A stretch of 64,000 bases of DNA from Piscicola geometra (lineage: Eukaryota; Annelida; Clitellata; Hirudinida; Piscicolidae), in NCBI GenBank assembly GCA_943735955.1, contig OX030960.1, positions 4,330,787 to 4,394,786 on the forward strand, in the 5' to 3' direction. Both the position numbers and the translations under genes were made by a program. Each line of letters starts with the position of its first letter. Positions within the stretch are counted from its first letter, which is position 1. Under the pieces are notes generated by a model, which saw only the letters and a program-made list of their open reading frames with translations, searched no databases and was not told the origin of the DNA. Positions 23,123-36,392 of the stretch are shown piece after piece.

Positions 23123-25014
23123 CTTATATTCTGCGTGTCATCAACGTCCATGTCCACTTTCAAGACGTTGTTTTCCGTGGCGTAGGAGCCTGGCAGGCTG
23201 GGCTGGCGTTGTGGTCGATGTGCGTTCTCGGTGCAGGGGAGCGATGAGAAAGCGGTGTCTTTCAAGTGTGTTCGGTGTTTTGGATTCAATTCGAAGTTGA
23301 AATCAGAAAAGTAAGGCTCTTTCACTAACGTGTTTTTGACTATGTTTTCGTTATTGCTGACGTTAAAGTTGTTGTTATGAGTGCATTTGTCGTTCATTTT
23401 ATTAGTATTCACGCTGATGTTATCAGTGGCGTTGTTATTGCCGTTGCTGTTCTCATCACTGCCTTTGAGCGCTTCGACGCTGGTGAGCGAGGGCTGGCTC
23501 ATGTCAGACGAGTCAGACATCAAGTGTTTCAGGTCTCTTCTCGTGATTAGAAAGTTTTTTTCATCGTTGTTTTGGCTGCTGTAGTAGTCTTTGTTTTGGT
23601 CAATGTTGCCTTTTTTGTTGCACCGGTTGTAGTCGACGCTGCTTCGGTAAAGATCGCTGAAGAATGGATCTTCTTCTCTTGTGGTGAGCGAAAGTGATTT
23701 GTAAGTGGCAAAAAGTTCTTGCGTGGCTTTGCTTTTCCGTTCTTTGCTATCACTGTAACTCAAATTTGGAAAAAAGTTATTTCTTCGCGTATTACTCTCA
23801 CTGTTTGTCTTCGTGTGACTGCCTTTGTCTTTGATCTCGCTAACGTTCATGCTGCTTTTGAGGTCGGCGCTGTTGCCGCTGTTGTTGCTTCTGTCCGCAT
23901 CTTTGAATACTTCTCCTACATTAGCGCTTAATTCGATTGTGTTCTGCGGTGAAATAGTGCTTTTTTTGTTCCTCCGGTTCTTTACGTCGAGACCTGCATT
24001 GTCGCTATCTCTGAACACTCTCACATTAACTCTGCATGCATTGTTCATGCTTCCATCTGCGTAGTTCCCATTCTTAGAACTTTGATTTACATTATCTTTG
24101 TTATTTATACTGTTTGGATTATTTATGATAATTTTATTGTTGTTGTAGTTTTTGTTATTGTTGTAGTTGTTGTTGTTGTTATTGTTGTTATCCTTAGAAC
24201 CTAATGATTCTTCGAGGCATTCGAGACAGTAGCTGTTTTCCAGCTTGCTCGAGTCTGGAGTGATTTCAGATGAAGTTGATCGAGTTTGCAACAATTGTTG
24301 TTGATGTTGATGTTGAAGTTGTTGTTGATGTGGATGTTGTTGTTGAAGTTGTTGTTGATGTGGATGTTGTTGTTTAAGTTGTTTTGGATATTTTTGTTGT
24401 TGTTCTTGTTGTTGGCAAAGTATTTTTTCAATTTTTTGTTTTTGTGAAGGTTGCCACTGGTTCTCAACTTCAGGTTCTTTTTCGGAAGTGACAAGAGGCG
24501 AAAAAGACAGAATCTCAAAGCATGGATTTGATTGCGAGTTCCTCACTGCACTGTTCTGCCTGTTCAGCCCTTGCCTGCGGACCACGCTGACAGTGGTAGG
24601 AGGGCTTGGGAGCACTTTTTCATCGAGTTGAGCCAGAGCTCCCTCGTCAATGTTCGAGAGTCTGCTCCTTCTCTTGAAGGAGTCTTGTCTCTTCGACGGA
24701 GTCTCCATCTTTCTTCTTCTCTTTCGCTTTTCTGAAACCACAACTCCTGGATGCTTTCTAACGTCTTTTCCACTTTTTCCTTTCCCTCTTCCTTTACTTC
24801 GAGTTTTAGGCCCGTCCATGGAGTGGTTGTAGTGGGGTTGCGTTGGCAGACTAGCAGAAGCTGTAGTGTTGGGAGGGGGCAAGTTGATCGGCTGGCCAGA
24901 CGGATTTTTAGGGAAGAAAGGTTTGGAGAGTTGGTTTTGAAGGCTTTCGAAGAAGTTGTAGTCAGACTTGGTGCGACACAGCGTGTTGCTGGGGCAGGAG
25001 AGAACTGGAATCAT
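23123..25014 (-). CDS. KCNA-like: Upstream exon: giant Q/N-rich N-terminal region joined to the Kv channel
   Basis: A 630-codon open frame plus two bases starts at ATG (minus strand, 25014) in a good context (CAAGATGA) and ends at a donor, AATATAAG|gtgggc. The leftover AG plus the C at 22011 makes a Ser codon and continues in frame into the channel exon. Without splicing the frame runs only 27 codons further. The protein is mostly disordered. It has a basic, nuclear-signal-like region (about 68-120, KTRSKGRGKGKSGK and EKRKRRRK), a Gln/His-rich block (about 198-241), an Asn tract (about 271-300), and Ser/Asn-rich sequence to the end. There is no signal peptide or known domain. It could instead be a separate gene, but no stop or poly(A) signal fits that as well as the matched splice phases do. 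Confidence 0.65.
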
Positions 25015-25039
25015 CTTGCAGAACTTTTGGAATTACTGC

Positions 25040-28000
25040 TTGATTTATTTATGTGAATGTTTTTTTCCAAATTTTCTTTGCTTTCAAATTACCTTTTTCT
25101 GATATTTTTCCATCTATTTTTTTTAACTTTCTTTCTCTCATCAACGCCTTAGAGTCGCTAATTCAAATGACTTTTCAACTCTTAGGCTTAATTGAAGTAA
25201 AAGCTTATTGATGGCTAAAGAATGTACAACCTAACAGGATTTGTTCAAGATGAGCGTCGCATACTGCAAGCTATTTCAGTTTTTCAATAGTTACTTTCAA
25301 GCCAAATTTATTAAGCCTAGACTTGTGTATACAAAAATATAATAAGAAGAAAAAAAGTTAATTTTTGAAAAGTTTCCGAAGAGAACATAGCAGTTGATTC
25401 TTCAAGTATTTTCTTTTCACCGCATAAACTCCAATTGTGAAAACAAAACTCAATCTCCGAAGCATTATTGCCCGCGTCTCACACAACCTTCAGGCGAGTG
25501 AGTTATTGCTAAGCCTCTCGATCACCTCCTTAATCCTCTCGAAACTATTTCGCAACATTTCTTCACAAACGAAAAGTTTCAACGGATTAAAGAAAATGTA
25601 AAGTTTATCTGAGGCCTCACATAACTTAGTTATACAGCATTGGTATCAAGTGCTTTCACTATCGACTACAATATCCACTTTGGAGGCATGCATTCTTACA
25701 CAACTTCAACCTGCCTTTTCTCGCCTATATAGTCTTCCGAGCTGCATCAAACCTTAAGCCTTGTGTGCAGTATACTTGCATAATAATTTGTATGCTTGCG
25801 TCATTACATCGACATTGATTATGCATTATTTCAACAGTTTAATTACCTCGGGATATGTTCAATGATAAGCTTCCTTTAATAAAGGCTTTTAGTTGTTTAC
25901 GGAAACTATACTTTTCTTATTTAAAGAAAATAGCGGTTGAATATATAGTTTTGGTCATTTAGTCTTCTTCAATTTATTGCAAAAAAAGTAAAATTATGCA
26001 AATTCTGAATTTTTTTAGAGCTTAGAGGGCACTCAGCTTTTCCTCCGTATTTTCTCACGCTTGATAACTTTGAAAATGTTGACACTCTAAGCTCCAAGTC
26101 CAAAAAAAACTATTTAAGGTTTCGAGACCACCAACGATTCCAGTGCAAATGCCTCTAAAAAAATGTTTAACAAATCACATACATTAATGCTCTTCTGCTC
26201 AAATGCGTTCATGCCCCTGGGGGACTCTTGAAGATGAAAGATGAAGAATCATCAAAGAGTGCTGGTTGGTCGTCAAAAGCGTTAGAAATTAATTGACTTT
26301 ATCATGCATCTCAGATAGATACCAATGCTTGAAGTAAGAGCATTTCATTTTTATTGCATGCCTAATTTCGGAAAACTAATTATATTGAGCTAAATTTGCA
26401 AGTCAGTTGATATTTGCCAGAGTTTAGCGTCTAGATTCTCTCTTTCGATTCTTTTTCTAAAATAAATATCAATTTCAAGTCTAATCTTGCTACAAAATAC
26501 ATTTTATTTTTTATCTTGCATGGGTAAAATTAAAAGACGGACAAATTAATCCAATTTCTACGAAAAATAAGCAAACACGCAAAAGAGTTGACTTAAAACG
26601 AGCTGAGAATAAATGGAATTGCTAGTTTAAAGGAAAGTTTCCATTTGGTTTATGCTTATCCTGGATGCCCGACTAGCTACTCTTTTATTTATTTATTTAT
26701 ATTTCTGGGTAATACTTTTTTCATCTTTTTTATATATAAATAATTTGTATTATTTATTTATCCCACAATTACCTATTGTCAGACTTAGTCTTTCGAAAGA
26801 GTTTAACTTGAAGGATTTATTAAGACGGAAGCTTTAGAATCTAGGGCAATTTTGAAGTTTTCTTTTATTTTTAGAACGTTAAAAGTGGCTTCTACGTCGA
26901 AAAGCAATTTAGCTTGAGGCCTTGTCATAAAGGAGCAGGCGAGAAGTTGAAGTGAGTCTGAAATGAAACACTAGCCAGTGGGAAGCCGCCATCAACTTTA
27001 ACAACAAAAAAAATGTTCGTTTTAAAACACATATTAAAAAGAATGAAATGAGTATTATTTACGAAAGAAATAACCAAAATGATGCTTTCAGGCATGTAGA
27101 AGATTTCAGCCTTAAAAGTGGAAGTCTTGAGGGAGATGGAGAGTTAGATGAGGAGGCATTAAAATATCGATGAACACACACGTCAGTCTCATATCGTTTT
27201 GATATGGGATATATCATCTAGCTCATAAAAGCAAGTTCATTTTCGTTGTTAAAAGACTCTGCTTTCAATTTTGCGCTTTACTGCTTCTAATCAAACGAAT
27301 ATTTCATTTGTTTTTCTTTTGCATTTTCTGAAAGAATAATATTTATAAAGCCAAAAACATTATTGGTTTCAAGGTTCTTGCATAAAAATGATTTTTCTGA
27401 TCCAATAACAGACTCATTTTTGATGGGAGCAAGAATATACCCTGGTGGAGGGTGATAAAACTGCATTCCTGCTCAAGAATCAACAGAATAATCTTTTTGA
27501 ATAAATTTGGAATTATGAAAATATTTGTATAGAATCCGCATTGTATGTGAACTAATAAATGAAACCCATTTGAAATTCGAGTGAAAATAAAAGATCATGG
27601 GGGTATATTAGAAATGATCGAGAGCTTTGAAGGAAGGAACTGAAGCTTGGAATAGGCAGAGAACCAGATAGATAAGACCCCCAGCAACCATGTACATTTC
27701 CAATCGATCGTCAGCTCTATAAATCAAGCTGCAGATGCCTGAGGCGTTTGGAGTTCGATGTACAAACGAAAGAGAGAACTTCATTAGAACTTCACTCGTG
27801 GAGGCTTGAAGTATTCAGAAAGATGTGAAATGATAACTCTTTATATTTATTATCTGGGAGTTTGATAGAAATCCGGTATCAGCTCAGAAGACAATGTTTT
27901 TTTTCATCGTTTTTTTCTTTTTTTAAATGTTCGGAGACTTTCCTGCGATCTGAAATGCAAATGTGGACATTTCAGAATTCTCAAAGAATGATTTATTCGA

Positions 28001-29390
28001 GAGGTTTTTAGATTTTTCTAAGAGATTAAAAGTTTATTTCATAAATAAAATATTTTATTATCTCTTAAAAAATGTATACATTTTGCAAAATAACTTATCC
28101 ACCAAAGAGTCATTTCAAAAACAAATATATCAGTGAGGATTATTACATAAATCCTCGTTAAAAAGATTCACGAAAAAAAAGATTTGAGAAAACTTTAATT
28201 ATAAATCAAGGTGAATTTTAAGCTATCTAATCTCTAATGTGTATAGTGCTTATTTATTGATTTTTAAAGATCTGATTACTCTTCCTAAATGAAGAATTAT
28301 GCTTTCAAGATCAAGTTTTAATATTTAAACTTCACCAAAATAAAGTGATGCAGACTACTTTAGTGATGAAAATTTTAATTTTCAATTCAATGAATTTTCA
28401 AATGCCCCAAAGCAAAGTTATATAATTATATAAACAGAAATCGCGCGCAAGGGTTCTAAAAAGAAATCTGGACACCCTCATGCGAACATTAAAGAATTAT
28501 TTCAAATGCTTCAAACTTGAAGTCAAAATGGAAATAATTTTTATAGTATATTTTTACATTGTTCCAAAGACACTGAATTTTATATTTTCTTTAAATAAAC
28601 TGTTTTATTAACTTTCTGGTAGCATGATCACTGGCGACTACCAAATTTCAACCAACGTATTTGTTTGTACATTTTTAGCCATCATTGCACTAGTTAAAAA
28701 AACAATTTTTGTATAATGAAAAAAATTGAAAGTTACTAGAAAATTATTTTAAAACACAAAAACTCATTATTTTTAATTGACAGGCGTGCTCAAAATCTTT
28801 AAGAAAAATGTTTAATGAAAAGCAACTTGCAATTTGTTGAAAATATTTTATATTTTATAAAAAATCGAATTTCTTTTTTTTCTAAAGAACAAAAGTTTGG
28901 AATAAAGACACTATTGTTCTCTCTGCACGATTCTTATTCATACGAAACAAACTTTTAAAACCTTTGTTTCAATACCTGTACCTGAATTAAAAACTAAACA
29001 TTATTATTTTTAATAACGAGTAACGAAAACTTTAAAGTTCGTCAACGCTGCCCATTAGGGGACAGAGTGCGCTTAAGAGGCATTTAAAGTGGAAGCCTGC
29101 GTTGCAATCTGATCTTTGGCTTTTCAGAATTCCTTAAAAGTCTGTTTGGAATATGAAAAAATATTGCAAAAATATTGTTCCTTCATTACTTTAAAGCAGT
29201 TGAAAACAACGGTATAGAATCCGAAAAGTTTAATCAATACTTGTCTTGGTATTACTTGCGTCCGATATCGTGTATTGTGGGTTTAAAAACTGTTTAGTTA
29301 CTGTATACTTTAGTAAACTATTAACTCTATCAACCCAATCGAATAGTTATTAATTTAAAATAAGTTCTCTCATTGTAAAGTTAATCAAAG
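25040..29390. other. Non-coding between Kv and calbindin genes
   Basis: I searched for exons of the missing first EF-hand pair of the calbindin gene and found none I could support. The sequence is AT-rich with no strong repeat. Confidence 0.45.
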
Positions 29391-29401
29391 TTTTGAAAAA
29401 A

Positions 29402-29416
29402 TGGCAGGCGGCAGGG
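29402..29416 (+). CDS. Possible short first coding exon of the calbindin-like gene
   Basis: ATG GCA GGC GGC AGG is followed by a good donor, gtatgt, at 29417. It ends phase 0, matching 29664-29699. If used, the protein would start MAGGR directly before the second EF pair and have only four EF-hands. It may equally be chance. Confidence 0.3.
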
Positions 29417-29663
29417 TATGTTTGTCGGTGTTTTAATGCTTTAGGCCAAGTGAAAGTGATCGTGGATTTGAGATATAATTCAAACAAGCGATCTCAGATC
29501 GATTTATTGAAATATAAATCATCCCTATTAGATTACTCAGATGTTCTTTTCTTATTGAATCGAATGTGAATTGCAAGCTTTTTGTCTAAATATTTATTAA
29601 ATTATTCAAGCTTTACATCAGTTTTTTATAGTCATAGGAAATATTTAATTAATTTAATTTCAG

Positions 29664-29699
29664 GAAAACTTTCTAGGTCGATTCGTATTCACCAACCAC
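29664..29699 (+). CDS. CALB-like: Calbindin-family exon: linker before EF-hand 3
   Basis: Acceptor aatttaatttcag, donor gtgagt, 12 codons, phase 0. It reads ENFLGRFVFTNH, matching the conserved ENFL linker that precedes EF-hand 3 in calbindin, calretinin and insect calbindin-32. The gene product is a cytosolic calcium buffer/sensor. The in-window exons (29664 to 41146) total 549 nt, or 182 residues plus stop. The first EF pair, expected upstream, was not found. Confidence 0.78.
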
Positions 29700-30032
29700 G
29701 TGAGTATTAAATAATTAAATCTTCGGCAACTCTCCATTTCCATGAAACCCACTCCTTTCATCCACTTCCTCATCCCCTTCGAACTCCATACGTTTCATGT
29801 CTAGTCATTAATTGTCATTTAAGAGCTTTTCTTACCTTCAGGAACATTGGTCTGACACATGTAGATAGATAGATAGATAAAAAGGTGTTTAAAGCCACCT
29901 TGAACCACATTTCAACGGTTTTGAAGCTAACATTGACAGCACCAATTAAATAAAATTAGTCTTTTAACCTTACTAAATTGCAACTAACCACATTTTTCAT
30001 TTTTTGGTGATTATGAAATATTCAAATTGCAG

Positions 30033-30077
30033 ATTAACTCGGTTGACTTCATGAAGATCTGGTCCCACTACGACAAG
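30033..30077 (+). CDS. CALB-like: Calbindin-family exon: EF-hand 3, first half
   Basis: Acceptor attcaaattgcag, donor gtcctt (weak), 15 codons: INSVDFMKIWSHYDK. This is the entering helix and first two loop residues of EF-hand 3. The intron splits the calcium loop after its second residue. Confidence 0.85.
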
Positions 30078-30394
30078 GTCCTTATAAGAATTGAGATTCT
30101 TTTTCTCGTTTTTATTACAATCAATTTCAAATCATTACGCTAATAGCCAACTCTCAAATTACTAAACTTCTATGATATAAACTCTCAATGAAGATTGATA
30201 CAATAATTGTGTAACTACTACAAACACACGTCTAGAGATTTTCTCAAAACATCGGCGAACACAAAACAGCACTAGAAGCTAATGCAAAAACGATTTTTCA
30301 CCCACGGCGTTTAGCACCAGAGCAGCGCTGTCTGTCGATCAGCACGCCTGATGAAGGCATCAAGACGTCGGTGCACGCTTCGAGGCTCTTGCTA

Positions 30395-30424
30395 ATGGCC
30401 TGCCTTCTGCCTTCTGCCTTCTGC
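30395..30424. repeat. (CTGCCTT)n heptamer repeat
   Basis: Three to four tandem CTGCCTT units in the calbindin intron. Confidence 0.85.
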
Positions 30425-30664
30425 CATCGGAAGCGCCTTCGAGTTGTTTTTATGCGTCTTGGTAGAGCACTGAAGTTGTTAAAAAAAATTGTGGTTTTTT
30501 ATGTTTTGCTGTTGGTTATTTTGTTTTGATTTTGTTTGTTTATGTTGTTTTGTTTCGAAATTATTATCATGCCGCATATCGGGAGTGAGCTGTTATCGGA
30601 AACGTTTCAAATTGGAGGCTTATGATGTTTTTATGACAAGATTTAGCTGCTGATGGGGATATTA

Positions 30665-30669
30665 TCATA

Positions 30670-30701
<32 letters not shown>

Positions 30702-30735
30702 GGTGAAGGTGTGGTGGTGATGATGATTATAGAAA
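30665..30735. repeat. (GAT)n/(GGT)n triplet repeat
   Basis: ATGATG then GGTGGTGGT runs in the intron. No coding value. Confidence 0.85.
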
Positions 30736-31693
30736 ATGCGGTTGTGATGATGATGATGGAAAAAACTGTGAGGAAATTTCTAAAGTCATTGCTAGAAAAA
30801 ATATTTAGCTAGTATCCAAGCGAAGTTGTCTAAATTGAGAGATTAAATTGAAACTTAGACGCAAAATAAATACCTCAAAATTGACAGCAAAAAAGTTGTG
30901 TTTTCACATTTTCAAAATTCTGCTTTTATTCATAAAAACCCATTCTGTATATACAAGAGCAACATTATTCTGTCTGAAAAGTGTGATAAACCTAGGAATC
31001 TATCTGGACAACGAGTTTTTATGATGACATCGAGCAAAAAAAAAGAAAAGCCTGTTTTACATTTTCCTTTCAAAGATACGGATCAATGAAATTTCTGTTG
31101 TTTATTGCTTCGTTGAGAAATCCGTCTTCAGCTTTGATTCTTAGTCAAGATCACATGATTGCCAAAATGTAGAAGAATTTTTCTAAAGAAAATATTTCTT
31201 TTAATGTTTCATTAATTAAGTTACATTTCATTTTAAAATTACTAAAACTTGGTGAAAATAGTATAAAACACCAAAAAACTGTTGTCTTTTCAATGAGTCC
31301 CTGGTGGCATCGTCAAGAGAGAAGGACTCAGATCTGCAAATACACAAACTCTTGTTCCCTGCGACTAGATACTTAAGTTTATGTTTTCATCAAATTCATT
31401 GTTGTAAGGTCGTCTCTGCGGAGCCTTATTTCTAAAGTCCTACTGCAGCACTCAACGGTCTCATCAGGCATACCAAGAATAGAATCATAGAAACTAATAA
31501 AAAGCTTTTTCAGCGTTGTTTTTCAATAACCACTTTTTTTTAAATTGATTCTATTCACAACCTTCAATTTGATAATTATTTCTTTCCATAACGCGTTATT
31601 CTGAGATCACGCGTGGGTTCACGCCTATTTGAAATACACATTTTTAAAATTATTGTTTAGTTCATTAATGGAGTGAAGATGATGATCCTACAG

Positions 31694-31765
31694 GACGGCA
31701 GTGGCTACCTGGAGAAGAAGGAGTTGGACAACTTCCTTGTCGACTTGATCGCCTCAAGGAATGGG
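31694..31765 (+). CDS. CALB-like: Calbindin-family exon: EF-hand 3, second half
   Basis: Acceptor gatcctacag, donor gtgcgt, 24 codons starting DGSGYLEKKELDNFLVDL. Joined to the previous exon, the loop is DKDGSGYLEKKE, with acidic residues at positions 1, 3 and 12 and Gly at 6, so it should bind calcium. Confidence 0.88.
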
Positions 31766-34171
31766 GTGCGTTAGAGTGAAGGGAAACTTTTTTTGAATGG
31801 GGCGGAACTGAAATGAACAAAATCTGTTTTCATTTTGGTGAAGTTACCGTGTGCATGTAGAAAGAGTGGTGGCTATAATGTAGGTGCTATTTTTGAAGTT
31901 AGCATTTTAAGGATTTGGTAGTGGCTTAATTTGATGATGATTAATTATGTTAAAGTGATAATTGCATGAGTCTCAGTAGCAGTAGCAGTCGCAAACTGTA
32001 TTAGAAGCAGTATAGAGGTAAGAAAAAAGGCGTAGAAGGTTTGGCTGTATAAAATTGTTGACATAGGAAATTTTCTAGTGTTGAAAGGTTAATATTTTAA
32101 AGTATAAATATATTATTGATCGTGTTTTTAGGAGCCTTCCCTAAGGCTTGAATAATGAGCTTACTTAAGGGTTGGTGCATTGTTTCGTTTGTGATAACAT
32201 GACTAAAACAATCTAAAATCCTTTGAGATAATTCGAAAAGGTAATTTAATGCATAAGAAAGCAAAAGTAGTTTCTCAGTGAGGTTTTTCATGACTTTTCA
32301 TCTAAAATCTCGGTGTGGTAATGAACCAATCAAGTTAGTGTCTTGAGGTGCTATGAAGGTAATTCATTTTGAATATACGACTTCTGCTTTGAAACCCCTT
32401 TTACATTTTGTTTAATTAAATTGTTTTAAGTTCACATAACTCAAAGAAGTACACCAAATCCGCTCTGAATTTCAACTAAATCCATAAAAAGCACCCACTT
32501 TTTAGAGCACTTTAGAGGAACGTTGGTGTTTTACACGTCTCCAGAGGATACTTCACTCGCAAGTTAGTGCTAACGTGGCTCGGTAAGCGATGGGCAGCAT
32601 TTGCATGCATGAGTTTCTCTTGCAGAAACGTCATTAACACGAGGCAATATTTTATTCGACGCAGGTTCTAGCAAGCTTTAGTGGTATTATGGAGAAATTC
32701 CATTCCTAGATGCATTACAATAAAGTTTTAAGCCTTTTAAGCAGAGAAAGCATTTTACTTAAACGCTGAAAAGTTTTGATTCAAAATGAAAATGTCAAGT
32801 TAACAAATCTCTTTAAACAAAAGAATAAATTATTTTTTTTTCAACATAATTTCTCAAAAAGCTCATTCTCTTTTAAGAAAACAAAACACTCCCACACAAG
32901 AACATCGCTTTGAGTGGTTTTTCCAATCCAAACCATTCTTCTAGCTTCCATATTCATGTCAGTACTGCCACTCATGCTCCGTGGAACGTGCTGTGAGGCA
33001 GGAGCAGTGTGTTGATGAAAGCGGCGAAAGCTTTCGCGTTTTCGTCTCATCCTCCCCTTTCATCAACTGAACCACGCATGAGAGCTGCTCAAAATAACAA
33101 AAAAAAGATTTTTTAAAAACTTATTATTAATTTAACGGAGTGTGATTCTGATAAATGGCTGTATGCATGAATGAAAAATTAAATAGCTTTGCTTGCGCTT
33201 CTGAAGCGTGATAGATTACTTTTTTGTATTATCAAAGAACCTGCGATGCTAAATATTTTTAAACGTTCGTTTTTATTTTTTTGAAAGATAAAAAGATTGA
33301 TGAGGTTTTGCATTAGTCGAAAAGACATGTGACACCAAGGCCGAAGACTGATGGCACAGTTTTAGAAATGAATTGGAACGTGCCTGCCACCACAATAGAA
33401 TCAGAGTTGCCTTTGAAAAAGCGTGAACGTCACATGCGTGATGGTGTTGAGAAGGGTTAATTAAATCTTGGGGGGGGGAGGGGGTTTATTGAAAAATAAA
33501 AGTTTGAGTTGACTGAAGCGGAGAATTGTTTTATCATTTGCACGGTAGAAATGCAAGAGTTCAACGGATCATTGGTGTGTAATCAGTAGTTAATGAAATG
33601 ACTGCAAAGTCTTTTTTTAATGTTTTCTTATAAGCCATGAATGTCACTGTTTGAAGTTCATTAGCAGGACAAACTCCACATTAAGTGGTCGCTTGTTAGG
33701 CGTCCACCTGTGTTTATACCGGGATTAAACGCGGTTTGAAAAAGAAAAAATTGAAACAAAAGTAGTTAAAAATAAACTTCAAATTGAAACTTTCTTTTAA
33801 TGCTTGTTTAAATGTTTTTCTCTCGTCTTTTTCTCTCACTGACCGAGTTGGTGAGTGAGGCAAACTCAAAAATCGTCACCAGTAGTAACTGTTTGAACCT
33901 TTATTTTTAAAAGTCAGAAACTTTTTCTGGCACTACTCGTTAGTCTTTTTATGAACTTTTCAAAAATCGTATTCAACTTAGAAGGCAAAAATCCTTCGTT
34001 CGAGGCAACAGTGGTGGCAATGCCAAGAGAACTTACTTCTGGACCAATGTCTGATATCTAAGACTAGAAGCATTCAAAGTTTGAATTTTTTTTCTAGAAG
34101 CAGCTGTATTCATCCGTCACCATCATTCATCTGCATGCTTCTGAATAGCCCTTGTCATGCATATGTATGGG

Positions 34172-34445
<274 letters not shown>

Positions 34446-34919
34446 TGTGTTTATGGGGAAACGCCTGAGTAGCTATTCCAAATATATTGTTTTATGGATA
34501 AAAGAGAGTGCTTCATGGTCGGTTCTTTAGTGGCTTGGAGATGGAATAATCAGAAGATCTATTCAGGTCATCTAGATCTCTTCTTAGTTTAATGCACGAA
34601 AGCATCACTTCAGAATAAAATGCAAAAAAAGCGGAGAGGCGACATGTATTTACCAGTAAAGAGTTATGCAGAGAAATGTGGGAGGGGTGTATATGGGAAA
34701 GAGAGGAATTAATTGTTAATGGAACAAATGATAAGTGAGTATTTGGAAGATGAGGTGTGATAAATGGTTTTGTATTAAATAGAAGGTTGAATTATGTTGA
34801 TTGTGATGGTGGTGGTGGTGATAACTTTATTCATGAAGACTATGCTGATGAAACCATTGCGATGGAAGTCTTGATGATGATGGCACCTTTTTGTTGAGAA
34901 AGATATTGAAAGAGTGAAC

Positions 34920-35175
34920 TTATGATGATGGTGTTGATGATGATGGTGTTAATGACGATGGTGTTGATGATGATTTTGCTGATGATGATAGTGCAGATGA
35001 TGATGGTCTTGATAATGATACTGATGCTTATGGTGCGAAGAGGATGACGATGCTGATGATGCTTATGACGTCCATGAATTAATTAGGAATGAGGCTATCC
35101 TCATTAGCATGCATGAAAGGAATTCAATTATGCAGAGATGATGATGATGATTAATGGAGTATTGATGATGATAAT
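34920..35175. repeat. Degenerate (GAT)n tract
   Basis: GATGAT triplets with GGTGTT insertions over about 250 bp of the same intron. Confidence 0.8.
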
Positions 35176-36249
35176 AATAGAGAAAATTATATATACATTT
35201 TGGGGAAAATATAAAAAATATGCGACAAAAAGAAGAGCGGCATTTTGAGGGCTTTTAATGTGTTTCCTATTTGCTTTCGGTATATCCACTCGACAATAAT
35301 ATTAACATTGTCTCGCCCTTCTCTCTCGTCGCTATATTGCCTTTTTATCGAAATCTGAAGCCAATGCGCTGTTTTGTTGAAAAACACACACCGATTTTGC
35401 TGGCTGATTGTACCCTGTTGGGCTCTAAAATATTGATTCTAGCTTTAAAATCTTGCATATATTGACTGTTTTACCGATGGAAATGGAAATAATCGGCTGT
35501 AACAAAAGGGCGTGGCGTTGTGTATGGAGGTTGTGAGCTTTTGGGATTTTGCTGATAGCACCGCAGCATAATCTTTTACTTTTTGGCTAAAATTTTCAGA
35601 ATTTTTTTCAATGGATATTTAATCTTGTTAGTGGTATTTTTTATTCAATTAAAATCCTGTACTACCATTTTAAAGGAATCTTGATTTTTCCATTCGTATA
35701 CTTTCACAATATTTACTTCTTCTACAGACGCCTAAAAGCTTTGAGACCCTCTGGAAATTAACCACAAAAGCATTCTAAATATTCTTCGTAATTCAATAAG
35801 CGATCATTTGACAGCATCTCACAAAATGTTTTACAAATGTTTTTTTTGCCTCTCATCTGATTCATTTAAGCCCTATTCTTAATTTAATTCTGCCAAAATA
35901 TTTTCTTATCCACGATTGATTCAAAACAATGTTTCCTCACACTGACCAAGCCATTCACTATATCCCACTGTCATGCATAATCTCTGTCGACATCAGATTC
36001 TTCATGCCGACATTCATCACACTAAATAGCTTTTTTAGCTGGATTTTAGCATCATTATGATTATTAGTAGTGCCAATCAATCATTTCAGCTTATGTGATT
36101 GCATCTCCATGAAGTTATGGTCGGGAGAAATCCTTCATTCTGCCTTAATTTTAGTGCATTTATTGCTCTTTCGTCTTCTCCAGAGTAGAGCCTCTGTTGC
36201 GTGCATTGGCGCATTATAAATAGGTGTATTTATATATTCTTCTAATTTT

Positions 36250-36392
36250 GTCTTCTTCTTTTCTTCGTCTTCCCATAAAGTGCAGGGCTGTTCTGAAGCA
36301 ATGACGCACTTAAACGGTAATTGGAATCGAACCCACGCCAGTAAGACAAGTGCCAAGAAGTTTTACTGCTAGGTTATCTCACCACCCACTAC
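36250..36392 (-). mobile_element. tRNA-derived SINE, second family
   Basis: On the minus strand it starts GGGTGGTGAGATAACCTAGCAG, with a box A-like TAACCTAGCAG (one mismatch). Box B GGTTCGATTCC follows perfectly after about 45 bases. The body then carries GCACTTTATGGGAAGACG and a GAA-rich tail. It lies in the calbindin intron. No second copy is obvious in the window, so the family status is inferred. Confidence 0.65.

Noticed and set aside
27095..27173. EF-hand-like GDGELDEEAL segment after a possible acceptor
   Set aside because: Considered as the missing calbindin EF-1/2. The loop lacks Glu at position 12 and the frame stops at once, so it cannot join the ENFL exon.
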